DNA of 64,000 bases, from the NCBI RefSeq assembly GCF_002278075.1, contig NZ_CP022990.1, positions 1,488,001 to 1,552,000 of the forward strand, written 5' to 3'. Below, piece by piece: positions 53,439 to 63,106 of the stretch (position 1 is the stretch's first letter; each line of letters starts with the position of its first letter). Below the pieces are notes generated by a model. The model was given only the letters and a program-made list of their open reading frames with translations, did no database searches and had not been told where the DNA came from. This DNA comes from Paraburkholderia aromaticivorans. GTDB lineage: Bacteria > Pseudomonadota > Gammaproteobacteria > Burkholderiales > Burkholderiaceae. The position numbers and the translations under genes are program-made.

Positions 53439-54599
53439 TCAGCAGCTCTCGACCACCCGGCGATTGGCACGTCCGGCGAACACCAGCATGAGGCCGGCCG
53501 CGGCCAGCATCGCGCCGGCGATCGGTACGGCCGTGTAGCCCAAACCGGCCGAAATCACCGCGCCGCCGGCAGCGGCGCCCAACGCATTGCCGAGATTGAA
53601 CGCCCCCACGTTCACCGACGACGCGAGCCCCGGCGCGTCGGCTGCCGCGTGCATCACGCGGATCTGCACCGGCGGCACAATCGCGAACGTGGCCGCGCCC
53701 CATACGAGCATGCCGATCAACGCACCCACGTGGCTGGTCAGAACCAACGGCAGCGCCACCATGATGACCGCCAGCGCGCCGAGAAACAGCTTCGTGCTGC
53801 CGTCGAGCGACCAGTCGGCGAGCCGTCCACCCAGGCCGTTGCCGATCGTGAAGCCGATGCCGATCAGCACCAGCGCGATCGTGACGAAGCCCGCGGACGC
53901 GCCGGTCATATTCTCGAGCACCGGCGCCACATACGTGTACAGCGTGAACATCGCGCCGGCGCCCATGACGGTGGTGGCGAGCGCCATCAGCACTTCAGGT
54001 CGCCTCAGCACCCGCAACTCGCGGCGGATGTCCGGCATCTTGCCCGCGTCGCCGCGCGGCAGCGCAACGGCCAGTGCGGCAATCGCCAGCACCCCGAGCC
54101 CCGCGGTGCCGGCAAACGCCATGCGCCAGCCGATCTGCTGACCGATCCAGGTCGCGGCCGGCACGCCGCCAATGTTGGCGATCGTCAGCCCCATGAACAT
54201 GGTGGCGACCGCGCTCGCGCGCTTCTCGCGCGGCACGAGGTTCGCGGCGACCACTGAGCCGATGCCGAAGAACGCGCCGTGATTCAGGCTCGTGACAAGG
54301 CGCGCGGCGAGCAGCGTCCAGTAGCCGGGCGCCATGGCCGACAGCAGATTGCCGAGAACGAAGATCGACATGAGCGCGATCAGCGCTTTTTTCGCGCGCA
54401 GCCTGCCGAAGGCGAGCGTCATCAACGGCGCGCCCAGCATGACGCCGAGCGCATAGGCGCTGATCAGCAGGCCGGCGGCGGGAATCGACACGCCCACGCC
54501 GTGCGCGATCACGGGCAACAAGCCCATTGGCGCGAATTCGGTCGTGCCGATGCCGAATGCGCCGACAGCCAGGGCCAGCAGTGCCCAGGTTGGTTTCAT
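53439..54599 (-). CDS. MFS transporter, DHA1 family (AraJ/YdhP-like)
   Basis: A 386-aa protein with twelve membrane helices. The N-terminal GTTEFAPMGLLP is typical of AraJ/NepI/YdhP-type exporters. GGAGAACAGGC precedes ATG 54599. Likely exports sugars, nucleosides or drugs; the substrate is unknown. Confidence 0.9.
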   Translation of the reverse strand: MKPTWALLALAVGAFGIGTTEFAPMGLLPVIAHGVGVSIPAAGLLISAYALGVMLGAPLMTLAFGRLRAKKALIALMSIFVLGNLLSAMAPGYWTLLAARLVTSLNHGAFFGIGSVVAANLVPREKRASAVATMFMGLTIANIGGVPAATWIGQQIGWRMAFAGTAGLGVLAIAALAVALPRGDAGKMPDIRRELRVLRRPEVLMALATTVMGAGAMFTLYTYVAPVLENMTGASAGFVTIALVLIGIGFTIGNGLGGRLADWSLDGSTKLFLGALAVIMVALPLVLTSHVGALIGMLVWGAATFAIVPPVQIRVMHAAADAPGLASSVNVGAFNLGNALGAAAGGAVISAGLGYTAVPIAGAMLAAAGLMLVFAGRANRRVVESC

Positions 54600-54829
54600 G
54601 CCTGTTCTCCGTCCAGATAGTGCAAGCGACGGATTGTCCAGTAGTGGGCACCTGACAAACACCCTTGCGCAGGCAATTGAATATTGCCCGCGAGGCACGA
54701 ATGCCGCTTCACGTCGGGCGTCGGGACCCGGGCACGTGGCGTGCTTCCCCGTACCCTGGTGGAAGCCGACCATTCGACAGACACGTTAGACAGACAACCA
54801 GGAGCCGACAATGAAAGCAACAACACTCA

Positions 54830-55819
54830 TCAGTGGGTGGCGGCCGTGACCAGTTGCAGGGGCGTTTCGATCGCCCTCGACAATTCGCTCTGCTTCTTCT
54901 GCTCGGTCACGGCCTTCAATGCCACGTCGACGCCGAATATCGCTTGGCGCGCGGCGAACTGATTGATCGTGGCGAGCACGCGGCCATCCGCGAGCAAGGG
55001 TTTGATCGCATCGATATCGTTGTAGCCGGTGACGTAGACGCCGCCCGTTCTGCCCGCGTCGCGAATCGCGTCGACCGCGCCCATGGCCATGTTGTCGTTG
55101 CCGCACAGCAAGCCGCGAATCTGCGGATGTTCGCTGAGCATCTTCGAGGCGACGTCCCGGCCCTTGCCGTACTCCCATTCGCCCGACTGAACGGCGACGA
55201 TAACGATGCCCGCCGCCTTCATGGCGTCCCTGCAGCCTTGCGTGCGTTGCTGTGCATTGCGATCGGCCGGGCTGCCCTCGATGATGCCCACCTGATCGCC
55301 CGCATTGAGCTTGCCCGCCAGGTAAGTGCCGACCTGCTGCGCGCCCTTGCGATTGTTCGGCCCGACGAACGGCACGGAGATACCGGCCGCGTCCTGCGAG
55401 TCGTCATCGAGCGGATTGTCGATGGCGATCACAATGATGCCCGCCTTGATCGCGCGCGCGACCACCGCGGTCAACGCCTTCGAATCGGTCGGAGCGACGA
55501 CGATCGCGTTCATCTTCGCCTTGATCAGCTCCTCGACCATGCGGATCTGTCCTGCGGTATCGCTTTCGGTGGCCGTTGCGCGCACCGTCAAACCGAATTG
55601 CGACGCGAAATGCTGTTGATAGTCCAGCGCGGCGCTCGCCATCGCCACGGTAAACGGATCGGTCTGCGACTTCAGCACGAGCGCGATCTTGAGCTTGCCG
55701 CCCGGCGCGGCCACGGCGCTCGCCGTGCCGCTCATGCCGGCGACGGCCAACGCGCCGGCAAGCAACACGCGACGGCGCATCCCCCGGAAGGACTTCCTTC
55801 GGGGCGTCTTCTGTGTCAT
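54830..55819 (-). CDS. Orphan ribose-type sugar-binding protein
   Basis: A 329-aa Peripla_BP protein with a basic N-terminus (KTPRRKSFRGMRRRV) and signal peptide. It is paralogous to RbsB at 37545-38510: both share SDTAGQIRMVEE/TDTANQIRIVEQ, QSGEWE, LCGNDNMA and ADGRVLAT. No permease or ATPase gene is adjacent, so it may serve the rbsAC importer or be a relic. Confidence 0.9.
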   Translation of the reverse strand: MTQKTPRRKSFRGMRRRVLLAGALAVAGMSGTASAVAAPGGKLKIALVLKSQTDPFTVAMASAALDYQQHFASQFGLTVRATATESDTAGQIRMVEELIKAKMNAIVVAPTDSKALTAVVARAIKAGIIVIAIDNPLDDDSQDAAGISVPFVGPNNRKGAQQVGTYLAGKLNAGDQVGIIEGSPADRNAQQRTQGCRDAMKAAGIVIVAVQSGEWEYGKGRDVASKMLSEHPQIRGLLCGNDNMAMGAVDAIRDAGRTGGVYVTGYNDIDAIKPLLADGRVLATINQFAARQAIFGVDVALKAVTEQKKQSELSRAIETPLQLVTAATH

Positions 55820-55910
55820 CGAATCTCTCCCTCTGGGGCGGCCCGACGAATGGCCGCACCGCATTCGGATGAAAGCCGATCGATACGCCGGCCGCGCTGC
55901 GGTCTGCCGA

Positions 55911-57248
55911 TCATCGATCGCCCTTGAGCGCCAGCAAACGCGCTGCGATTTCGCCGAACAGCGGCCGGCTTTCGATCGCCTCGCTCAAGCAATTGTCCTT
56001 CAACTCGACGAGGCGCGCCGCCGTGTCCGACTGCGAGTCCAGCCAGTGGCATCGTTCGAGCAACTCTTCGAGCAGACAGCCATATGCCCTGACTTCGAGG
56101 CGCTCGAGCGCCGTGCCGGTGTTCCGATCGCCGGGCGCATAGAAAGACGCCGCGCCGAAATCTCCCAGCAACGCGCGCCCTTGCCCGCCATACAGAATGT
56201 TGTGTGCGTACAGGTCACCGTGCATGATGCCTTGCTCATGCAGATGATGCGCCGCCGCGGCCATACCGTATGCAATACCCAATGCCGAGGCCGGATCGAA
56301 GCGTGTGTCGGCGCCATAGACATCGCGCGTGCAGGATTCGAGGCTCGGAGGACCGGCAAGGTTTCTGAATTGCGGATCGATCAGCTCCATCACGAGGCCG
56401 TGCGTGCCCGCCGGATGGTCCTGCACTTTTCCGGCCACCGGGATCAGGTTCGGATGATCGCCCGCGCGGATGCAGGCCGCCATCTCGCAGTCCGGCAGGC
56501 CGTCGCTCGTGACCGCACCCTTGAACAGTTTCACCGCGACCGCGCGGGACGCGCCGTGCCGATCCGCAAGCTGCGCGCGATAGATGACACCGGAGGCGCC
56601 TTCACCCAACGGCGCTTCCAGCTTCAGTGCATGCCATGCAACCGCGGCGCTCGGCGTGTCGCTCAGCGCCGCCGCCTCGAACGCTTCGCTGAACCGATTA
56701 CCGGCGTACGCCAGCCACGACAGCCGCGGCAAACGCAGCAACCAGGCAGGCAAGCCGTCGAGCTGATTCGCCGCGAGACGCAGCAATTCGAGCCGCGAGC
56801 AGGCGCCCAACTCCTCGGGAAGCGTGCGCAGACGGTTGCCCGCCAGCATCAGTTTTTGCAATTGCGCACAACCGCCGATTTCGGCGGGCAACGCCTCGAT
56901 CTCATTGTCCGTGAGGATCAGCCAGCGCAGTTGCGATGGAAGCGCTGTGCCGGACACCTGCCGAATGCGGTTTGCCTTGAAGCCGACCATGCTCAATTGC
57001 GAGCATTGCCCCAGCACTTCCGGCAACTGCGTGAACGGGTTGTCTGAGGCGAAGAGAATGCGCAACTTGCCGAGGCGCGGCAAATCGTCGGGAAGCGTCG
57101 ACAGTGCGTTGCCCGACAGGTCGAGAACTTCGAGCGTGTCGGCCAGATCGAATATCTCGCGCGGAAATTCGGTCAGCCCGCATGCCAGTTTGAGCCGGCG
57201 CGCGCCTGCGAGTCGTCCGGCCCGTAGTTGTTCAAGTGTCGTCGTCAC
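55911..57248 (-). CDS. Leucine-rich-repeat protein kinase
   Basis: A 445-aa protein: LRRs at about residues 18-190 (LEVLDLSGNALSTLPDD, LQKLMLAGNRLRTLPEE and others), then a eukaryote-like protein kinase domain at about 208-440. Kinase motifs are complete: GEGASG (215-220), K240, C-helix E255, catalytic HGDLYAHN (343-350, D345) and DFG (363-365). No signal peptide or membrane helix. It is likely to phosphorylate protein partners; the targets are unknown. Confidence 0.93.
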   Translation of the reverse strand: MTTTLEQLRAGRLAGARRLKLACGLTEFPREIFDLADTLEVLDLSGNALSTLPDDLPRLGKLRILFASDNPFTQLPEVLGQCSQLSMVGFKANRIRQVSGTALPSQLRWLILTDNEIEALPAEIGGCAQLQKLMLAGNRLRTLPEELGACSRLELLRLAANQLDGLPAWLLRLPRLSWLAYAGNRFSEAFEAAALSDTPSAAVAWHALKLEAPLGEGASGVIYRAQLADRHGASRAVAVKLFKGAVTSDGLPDCEMAACIRAGDHPNLIPVAGKVQDHPAGTHGLVMELIDPQFRNLAGPPSLESCTRDVYGADTRFDPASALGIAYGMAAAAHHLHEQGIMHGDLYAHNILYGGQGRALLGDFGAASFYAPGDRNTGTALERLEVRAYGCLLEELLERCHWLDSQSDTAARLVELKDNCLSEAIESRPLFGEIAARLLALKGDR

Positions 57249-57535
57249 AGTCGTAGGGGAAATGTCCGGTTGCCGGTGCGCTTCGTGTCGAAGGTATCAA
57301 TTCTACTGAGTCGCGCGCCTCGCGCGAAAACGGTTGTACAGTGACGCATCGTCCGCGCGCCCTTCAGGCCGGCAACCCGGATACGGTTGACCGTTCGCAA
57401 GGAACCGGACCGCAAGATTCGGAGCGCCTTCAGAGCGGGCAAGGCTCACACTGCAGGATATCGGCGCGCTTGCCGCGCGCATTCGCAGAACCGCCTTGCA
57501 GCAACTGCGCCTCCAACCCGTCAGGAGCAAGCAAA

Positions 57536-58168
57536 GTGACATACGCGTACAAGCTGATGGACTCGCCCGTCGGCCAGTTGAAACTCGTTGCGAACGGCGA
57601 GCGCCTCGCCGCCATTCTGTGGGAGAACGACAAGCCGAACCGGGTGCGTCTCGCCGCGTTGGTCGAAGCCAATGACCGGCCCGTTCTGATCGACACCGAA
57701 CGGCAGTTGAACGAATATTTCGCCGGCACGCGGCGCGCATTCGACCTTCCGCTTGCATTCCAGGGCACGGACTTCCAGAAGCAGGTCTGGGCCGCGCTGT
57801 TGACCATACCGTTCGGCCAGACGCGCAGCTACGCGGAAATCGCCGTGCAGATCGGCAACGTCAACGCGGTGCGCGCGGTTGGCGCGGCGAACGGCAGAAA
57901 CCCGATCTCCATCGTGGCGCCGTGCCACCGGGTGATCGGCGCATCGGGTGCATTGACCGGCTTTGCCGGCGGATTGGCGAACAAGATGTTTCTGTTGTCG
58001 CTCGAGGCCGGCCAGACATCGCTCGAAGCGGAAACGGACAGGCAAACCGAGATGTTCGCGTTCGAAGCAATGAAGAAGGTCGAGACTCAGGCCACATCCG
58101 ACGCCCCGACGAAACCCGCACGCCACGCGCCGAGCCGCGGCACACAAAGTTCGCTGTTCGGGAATTGA
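57536..58168 (+). CDS. ogt: Methylated-DNA-protein cysteine methyltransferase
   Basis: A 210-aa alkyltransferase that repairs O6-alkylguanine. The acceptor C130 lies in PCHRVIG. A GTG start at 57536 follows AGGAG. The C-terminal 55 residues after the core domain are an extra tail rich in charged residues (KVETQATSDAPTK...) with no known domain. The gene symbol is by family. Confidence 0.93.
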   Translation: MTYAYKLMDSPVGQLKLVANGERLAAILWENDKPNRVRLAALVEANDRPVLIDTERQLNEYFAGTRRAFDLPLAFQGTDFQKQVWAALLTIPFGQTRSYAEIAVQIGNVNAVRAVGAANGRNPISIVAPCHRVIGASGALTGFAGGLANKMFLLSLEAGQTSLEAETDRQTEMFAFEAMKKVETQATSDAPTKPARHAPSRGTQSSLFGN

Positions 58169-58296
58169 CCGCAGGCATGCTGCGCTTGCGCACCGGGTGC
58201 GCTGCGCAGCGTTGCTCGCTTCGTACCAGGTCACGTTGCCGTGCGCATAAAGCACCTATCCTTAAGAGGCCCGTTGGGCGTCAACAGGAGGAAGAC

Positions 58297-58602
58297 ATGC
58301 GCATGCTCCTTAACATACGAATCCCGCACGAACCGTTCAACACCATGGTGCGTGAAGGCACCGTCGGACCCGTGATCGGGAAAATCCTGGAAGAGATAAA
58401 ACCGGAGGCCGTCTATTTCACCGAGCAGGACGGCGCGCGCGGGGCGGTGCTGGTGGTCGATATCGACAACGCATCGTCGATTCCCGCCCTCGCGGAGCCA
58501 TGGTTTCTGAAATTCAATGCCGACTGCGAAATCCGTATTGCGATGTTGCCGCAAGACCTGAAAGAAGCCGGGCTGGAGAATCTTGGCTCGAAATGGAAGT
58601 AG
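58297..58602 (+). CDS. Small conserved hypothetical protein
   Basis: A 101-aa soluble alpha/beta protein (MRMLLNIRIPHEPFNTMV..., ending ENLGSKWK). AGGAGG directly precedes the ATG. I recall similar proteins labelled DUF3303 or 'panthothenate synthetase' in other proteobacteria, but the function is unproven. Confidence 0.82.
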   Translation: MRMLLNIRIPHEPFNTMVREGTVGPVIGKILEEIKPEAVYFTEQDGARGAVLVVDIDNASSIPALAEPWFLKFNADCEIRIAMLPQDLKEAGLENLGSKWK

Positions 58603-58678
58603 GAGATGTCGTCGGCGGTTCTCCGACAGCACCGTCGATGGCTATGCAAATCAAGATGCACTGATTGTCGCGCCGCGC

Positions 58679-59548
58679 TCAGCCCAGTTCGAACGACGTC
58701 ACGCCGAACACACGTTCAATCGCAATTGCCGGCGGTGCCTGCGTGTACATGCGCGCGGTTTCGAACACGCTCGTCATGCCGTGCCGCTCGGCCAATGCCA
58801 CCGCACTTGCGTTGATCTCCGGCGCGTCGAAGAAGAACACTTCGCCCGGAACGCCCGACGTCAACGCAGAGAACAGATGGCCGGCAATCTCGCCGTTGTC
58901 GGCGAACAGCGGGCCGATCTTGTTGCCGCTCCGGCAACGCCGCAATACGCCGTAGCCTACAACCGTGCCGTCGCGCACCGCGACTCGTGCGATCGCATCA
59001 GGCTGCGCGAGCCAGTTGGCGAGAAAGCGCTCGCGCGCGGCGGGAAAGCATTGCCGGTCGTAGTGGCTCAGCGCGTCGAGGGGCAGCGCCGAGGCATTCA
59101 GCAAGTCCGCATGCGGCTCGCCATGGGCACTGCCTTGCGCCGCCACGCCCTGAAAGCGGATGTTGCGATACGCAAGCTGAAATCCGGACTTCCTGTAATT
59201 CGCCTGCTGGGCGACCACGCCATCCAGACCGACATTGCGGCCTCGCAGGTAGTCCATCCCGTGCCGCCAGACGTGCATGCCGAAGCCGCGGCCGCGAAAC
59301 GCTTCCTTCACGATATATAGGCCGATGAAGCCAAAGTCCTCGCCGTACGCGACAGCGGATAGACACGCCACCGGCTCGCCGCGCCATTCGCCGATGAAGA
59401 ACCCGTCCGGGTCGGCCGCGTGAAAACAGGCGGCATCGTGCAGACCGGGGTTCCATCCTTCCAGCGCGGCCCACTCCACCGCCAACGCGACCTCGTCGGC
59501 CGACATCCTGCGCACGACGAAGCCGTCCTGCCCGTTCAGGTTCGTCAT
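58679..59548 (-). CDS. GNAT acetyltransferase with two GNAT-like halves
   Basis: A 289-aa protein. The first half (GFIGLYIVKEAFRGRGFGMHVW) has the acetyl-CoA motif A, and the second half (KIGPLFADN...) appears to be a second GNAT-like fold. The start overlaps the amidohydrolase stop by 4 bp (ATGA), so they are co-translated. Substrate unknown. Confidence 0.88.
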   Translation of the reverse strand: MTNLNGQDGFVVRRMSADEVALAVEWAALEGWNPGLHDAACFHAADPDGFFIGEWRGEPVACLSAVAYGEDFGFIGLYIVKEAFRGRGFGMHVWRHGMDYLRGRNVGLDGVVAQQANYRKSGFQLAYRNIRFQGVAAQGSAHGEPHADLLNASALPLDALSHYDRQCFPAARERFLANWLAQPDAIARVAVRDGTVVGYGVLRRCRSGNKIGPLFADNGEIAGHLFSALTSGVPGEVFFFDAPEINASAVALAERHGMTSVFETARMYTQAPPAIAIERVFGVTSFELG

Positions 59549-60786
59549 GATCGTTTCGCCCAGTGCTCCTGCAGCATCGCAGCCGCAGCCGTGGCCGCGA
59601 CCTGGCAGCCGAGCACGATATGCGCCTCGGCCGTATCTTCGATGAAATCGTGGCTCACGCCGCCGATGCTCGGCACGAACATCATGCAGGCCGGCATGCA
59701 GCGGGCGATCACCTGCGCGTCGTGCGCGGCGCCGCTCGGCATGCGAATCCACTCGCCGGGCGCGACCGCCTCGGCGGCGCGCGCGAGATGATCCGCGAGC
59801 GCGGCGTGCATGGTCACCGGTTGCATCGGTTCGTCGATGGTCGTCAGTTCAACGCGCACCGGGCCTTGCGCATTGAAGGTTCGCACCAGGTCGGCGAGGG
59901 CGTGTTCCATGGCCTGCAAGCGCGCGGCGTTGGCGTCGCGAAATTGCAGGTACATCTCGGCCGCGCCGGGCACCACGCTCAGCGAGCCGGGGTCGAGCTC
60001 GATGCGGCCCACCGTCCAGACGGTATCGGCATCCGCGAGTCGCGTGAACGCTTCGTTCATTCTCGGGATGAAGGCGACTAGCGCCGCGCCGGCGTCGCGC
60101 CGGATCGCCATGGGCGTGGTGCCGGCATGATTGCGCTGGCCAGTGAAGCGCAGCCGCAGTTCGCGAAGCCCGACGATGGTGGTGACGACCCCGATGGACT
60201 TGCCCGCCGCCTCCAGCCGGCCACCCTGCTCGATATGCGGTTCGAGATAGGCAACCTGCCGGCCCGGCTCGAACCGGACACGCGGCCGCCCGGCCAGACC
60301 CGCGGCTTCGAGCACGTGGTCAAGACGCTGCCCTTCCCGGTTCGTAGCGCTGCGGATCGATTCGTCGACGCTATCGCCCACAAAACTGCGGCTGCCGAGC
60401 AAGCCGGAAAACGTGCCCTCTTCATCGATCCACGACGCCACGTCCACCGCGAGATGCCGCGTCTCCTCGTGTTCCGCCAGCGCGCGTGCAATCTCCAGTC
60501 CGTAGATCACGCCCATCGCGCCGTCGAGCCAGCCGCCGGTCGGCTGCGTGTCGGTGTGAGAGCCGATCACGAGCGCGGGGCCGCTCTTGCGCGAGCGCCC
60601 GAACACGGTTCCCACGCCGTCGATAACGGCGTCGAGCCCCGCTTCCGACATGCGGCCAGCCAGCCATTCGCGCGACGCCAGGTCCACCGGCGACAGCGCC
60701 AACCGGACGACGCCTGGACCCGTGGCGCCGAAACCGCGCAGCCGTTTGAGATCGGTCAGCAACCGGTCCGGATCGATCTTTACCAC
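59545..60786 (-). CDS. M20-family amidohydrolase (N-carbamoyl/allantoate type)
   Basis: A 413-aa enzyme. The di-metal site is seen in GSHTDTQPTGGWLDGAMG (His, Asp), the catalytic DEEGTFSG, and HAGTTPM. A GTG at 60786 following AAAGGAG is the start. It hydrolyses N-carbamoyl amino acids, allantoate or a similar ureido compound; which is not clear. Coupled to the GNAT gene. Confidence 0.92.
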   Translation of the reverse strand: MVKIDPDRLLTDLKRLRGFGATGPGVVRLALSPVDLASREWLAGRMSEAGLDAVIDGVGTVFGRSRKSGPALVIGSHTDTQPTGGWLDGAMGVIYGLEIARALAEHEETRHLAVDVASWIDEEGTFSGLLGSRSFVGDSVDESIRSATNREGQRLDHVLEAAGLAGRPRVRFEPGRQVAYLEPHIEQGGRLEAAGKSIGVVTTIVGLRELRLRFTGQRNHAGTTPMAIRRDAGAALVAFIPRMNEAFTRLADADTVWTVGRIELDPGSLSVVPGAAEMYLQFRDANAARLQAMEHALADLVRTFNAQGPVRVELTTIDEPMQPVTMHAALADHLARAAEAVAPGEWIRMPSGAAHDAQVIARCMPACMMFVPSIGGVSHDFIEDTAEAHIVLGCQVAATAAAAMLQEHWAKRS

Positions 60787-61047
60787 GTGCTCATCTCCTT
60801 TGATTGTGGGTTCAAACTGCCAGCGAAGCGACGAGGTCGAGTCAGTCTCCGCGCATGGCACCGCGACATGCCATGCGCGGCCAATCGCTCGCGTCGCGGC
60901 TCGCGGCGCGTATTCAAACGGCACGGGAGCCAAGCGTGCTCCTCGCATCGCTCGTCACGGACCCGACCGTCGAGACTGGCGCGCCGGTTGCGTTGTCTGC
61001 GCATGATAGCCGCGGGCACCCAAAACTTCACGAACCGCGCCGTGCGC

Positions 61048-62634
61048 TCAGAAGCGGGCGAAAAAAGCGCGCGCCGCCGCCATGCAGAACGACGCGACCA
61101 GGTCGCCGTGATAGGACCGCAATACTGCCGACGCCCCGCCGTCGGCCGCGCCGTCGGCCACGGCCTCACTCGCGAGCTCCGCCTTCGCGCTCGCGAAACC
61201 CTGCTTGATGGGCGCGTACGGATCGCCGGGCCCGGCGACCGCGGAATCCACATCCAGCACGGTCGTGAGCCCCGCGGGCACCTTGGCGTTCTGCCAGTAC
61301 GCCTGCTCGATGCGCGCATTGAAGAAGAACACCGTGGGATCGGACTGGCCGCCGCACAAAAGAACCGGCGCACGCGGCAACCAGTTGCGCAAATCGTTGC
61401 GCTTGAACGCCTGGCGCAGCGGATGCAGCGGATTCGTGGCCGGCTCCATCGCTGGCGTCGCGTTGGGAAACGCACCGTCGGGATTGGCGGCGGCGTCTTC
61501 CAGCAGGGTCAGGCGATAGGCGTTGCGCACGAGGTTGGCCTTGCCGAATCCCGCCGCGAACAGCGGCATCAATACCGGCGGAGTCAAAGGCGGTACCGCG
61601 GGCGGCGTCATGGAGGCGAACCGCGGCGTGGGCGGCACGCTGCTGAAGAGTTGCGTCGACGGCAACTTGCCCGAGGCGAACAGCTTGTTGAGCGGCTGCT
61701 CGCTCGGCAGCAGCGTCTCGATACCGGACGAGTAGGCGACGTCGTAGAAGTCGCCGGGGCGGCGGTAGATATTCTCGTAGGCACGCTGGTAGCCCGTCAC
61801 GATCAGCGTCGCGAAGAGCGTCGAGCCGAGGTTGACCGCGCCTTCGATCAGCGCGTCGGCGATGGCCGCGAGTGCGTACGGACCGGAGCCCGGCGCGGAC
61901 GCGGTCACCTTGACGCCCGCCGCTTGCAGCGCGCGATGCGTCGCCAGGGCAACGAAGCCGCCTTGCGAATAGCCGGTGACGAATAGCTTGCCGTTCTCGC
62001 CTGCGCTTCTGTCCGGCTTCAATTCGGCTAACGCGAGGCGCGCCGCCTGCAGCGAATCGATCATATCGGCGGATTGCTGGTCGGCGTTCAGATAGGGGTG
62101 GTACGGCAGGTCGGAGCCGGCGTAGCCCGCATAGTTGGTCGCCACGACGATATAGCCTTGCGCCGCATACATGGCGGCGACGCTGATGCCTTCCCCGGCG
62201 CCGTCGCCGTTGGCCGGATCCGTCAGCGTGATGTCGGCGAGGTTGTAGTTGCGATACGCGGTGGTGCCGTGTGCGTAGAGCATCAGCGGACGGGGTCCGC
62301 CGCATGTCGCCGACGCTCCCGTCGGGATCATCAGCGCGCCGCTCGCGTTGGTCGGCTCGCCCGCGCCGCCGACGGTCCGGTAGCGAAAGCTGACGATCTC
62401 GACGCCGCACCTGGGCTGGCCGGCAATCCGCGCGAGGCGCCGGCCACCCGCGCTGGAAGCGAGCAGCGCCGAAAACGCCGGTGCGCTCAGCGTTGCCGAG
62501 ACGTGGTGGTCGAGAAGCTGGCCGCGCGCATTGCATCCTTCGTTGCAACTGGAGCCGGCCTCAGCGGTAACACCCATGCCTGACATGGAACATGCCAGCA
62601 GCCCGAGGGCGGCGTTTCGCATCGCTACAGACAT
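61048..62634 (-). CDS. Secreted lipase/esterase-like alpha/beta hydrolase
   Basis: A 528-aa protein with a signal peptide (about residues 1-26). The nucleophile S223 lies in GYSQGG; Asp is likely in GGQSDPTVFF and His in SYHGDLVAS near the C-terminus. Cysteines at 30, 34, 76 and 111 may form disulfides in the periplasm or outside. ATG 62634 follows GGAGCC. It probably hydrolyses lipid or polyester substrates. Confidence 0.88.
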   Translation of the reverse strand: MSVAMRNAALGLLACSMSGMGVTAEAGSSCNEGCNARGQLLDHHVSATLSAPAFSALLASSAGGRRLARIAGQPRCGVEIVSFRYRTVGGAGEPTNASGALMIPTGASATCGGPRPLMLYAHGTTAYRNYNLADITLTDPANGDGAGEGISVAAMYAAQGYIVVATNYAGYAGSDLPYHPYLNADQQSADMIDSLQAARLALAELKPDRSAGENGKLFVTGYSQGGFVALATHRALQAAGVKVTASAPGSGPYALAAIADALIEGAVNLGSTLFATLIVTGYQRAYENIYRRPGDFYDVAYSSGIETLLPSEQPLNKLFASGKLPSTQLFSSVPPTPRFASMTPPAVPPLTPPVLMPLFAAGFGKANLVRNAYRLTLLEDAAANPDGAFPNATPAMEPATNPLHPLRQAFKRNDLRNWLPRAPVLLCGGQSDPTVFFFNARIEQAYWQNAKVPAGLTTVLDVDSAVAGPGDPYAPIKQGFASAKAELASEAVADGAADGGASAVLRSYHGDLVASFCMAAARAFFARF

Positions 62635-63106
62635 GTGAGGCTCCGGCTTGTTGGTGTCGACGAAAAGTGGGCGGCCTTCCAGAGTGAGACGAGTATAGGT
62701 AAACGGAGCGGCGCGCCGCCAGCGTGAACGGTCTGCACCTGTGCAGGCGTCATCTTGATGAGAATCGCGCGGGCAAGCAGCTTGCCGGCGTCTTCGCCGG
62801 CTCAGCGCGATGCGTCGTCGGCGCGTGCCGGCAACGCTTCGGCTGCCGGAGGAAACGGCTTCAGGAACGGCGATGTATCCGACCTGCAGGAGCCGTTCGC
62901 GCGATCGACGGTCGATACGCTGCGAAGCACGTCGGCGTCGCGCTCGGTGAACGCGACATGTGTGTGAATGGGGCGGCGCCGGGCGGCGTCGAAACCGGCC
63001 TGCCGGACCTCACGAAGACCGGCGCGGGGTGCCGGGGGACGCCGGGCAAGGCAGGCGACCGCTCAGCGCGGCGCCCCGCCTCGCGGGCGGCAGGCGGGTG
63101 CGCCGC
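62635..63106. other. Intergenic region
   Basis: About 470 bp with no supportable gene; the open frames here have no recognisable features. It contains a perfect CTGCAC-CT-GTGCAG palindrome around 62734-62747. It should carry the lipase promoter. Confidence 0.45.
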
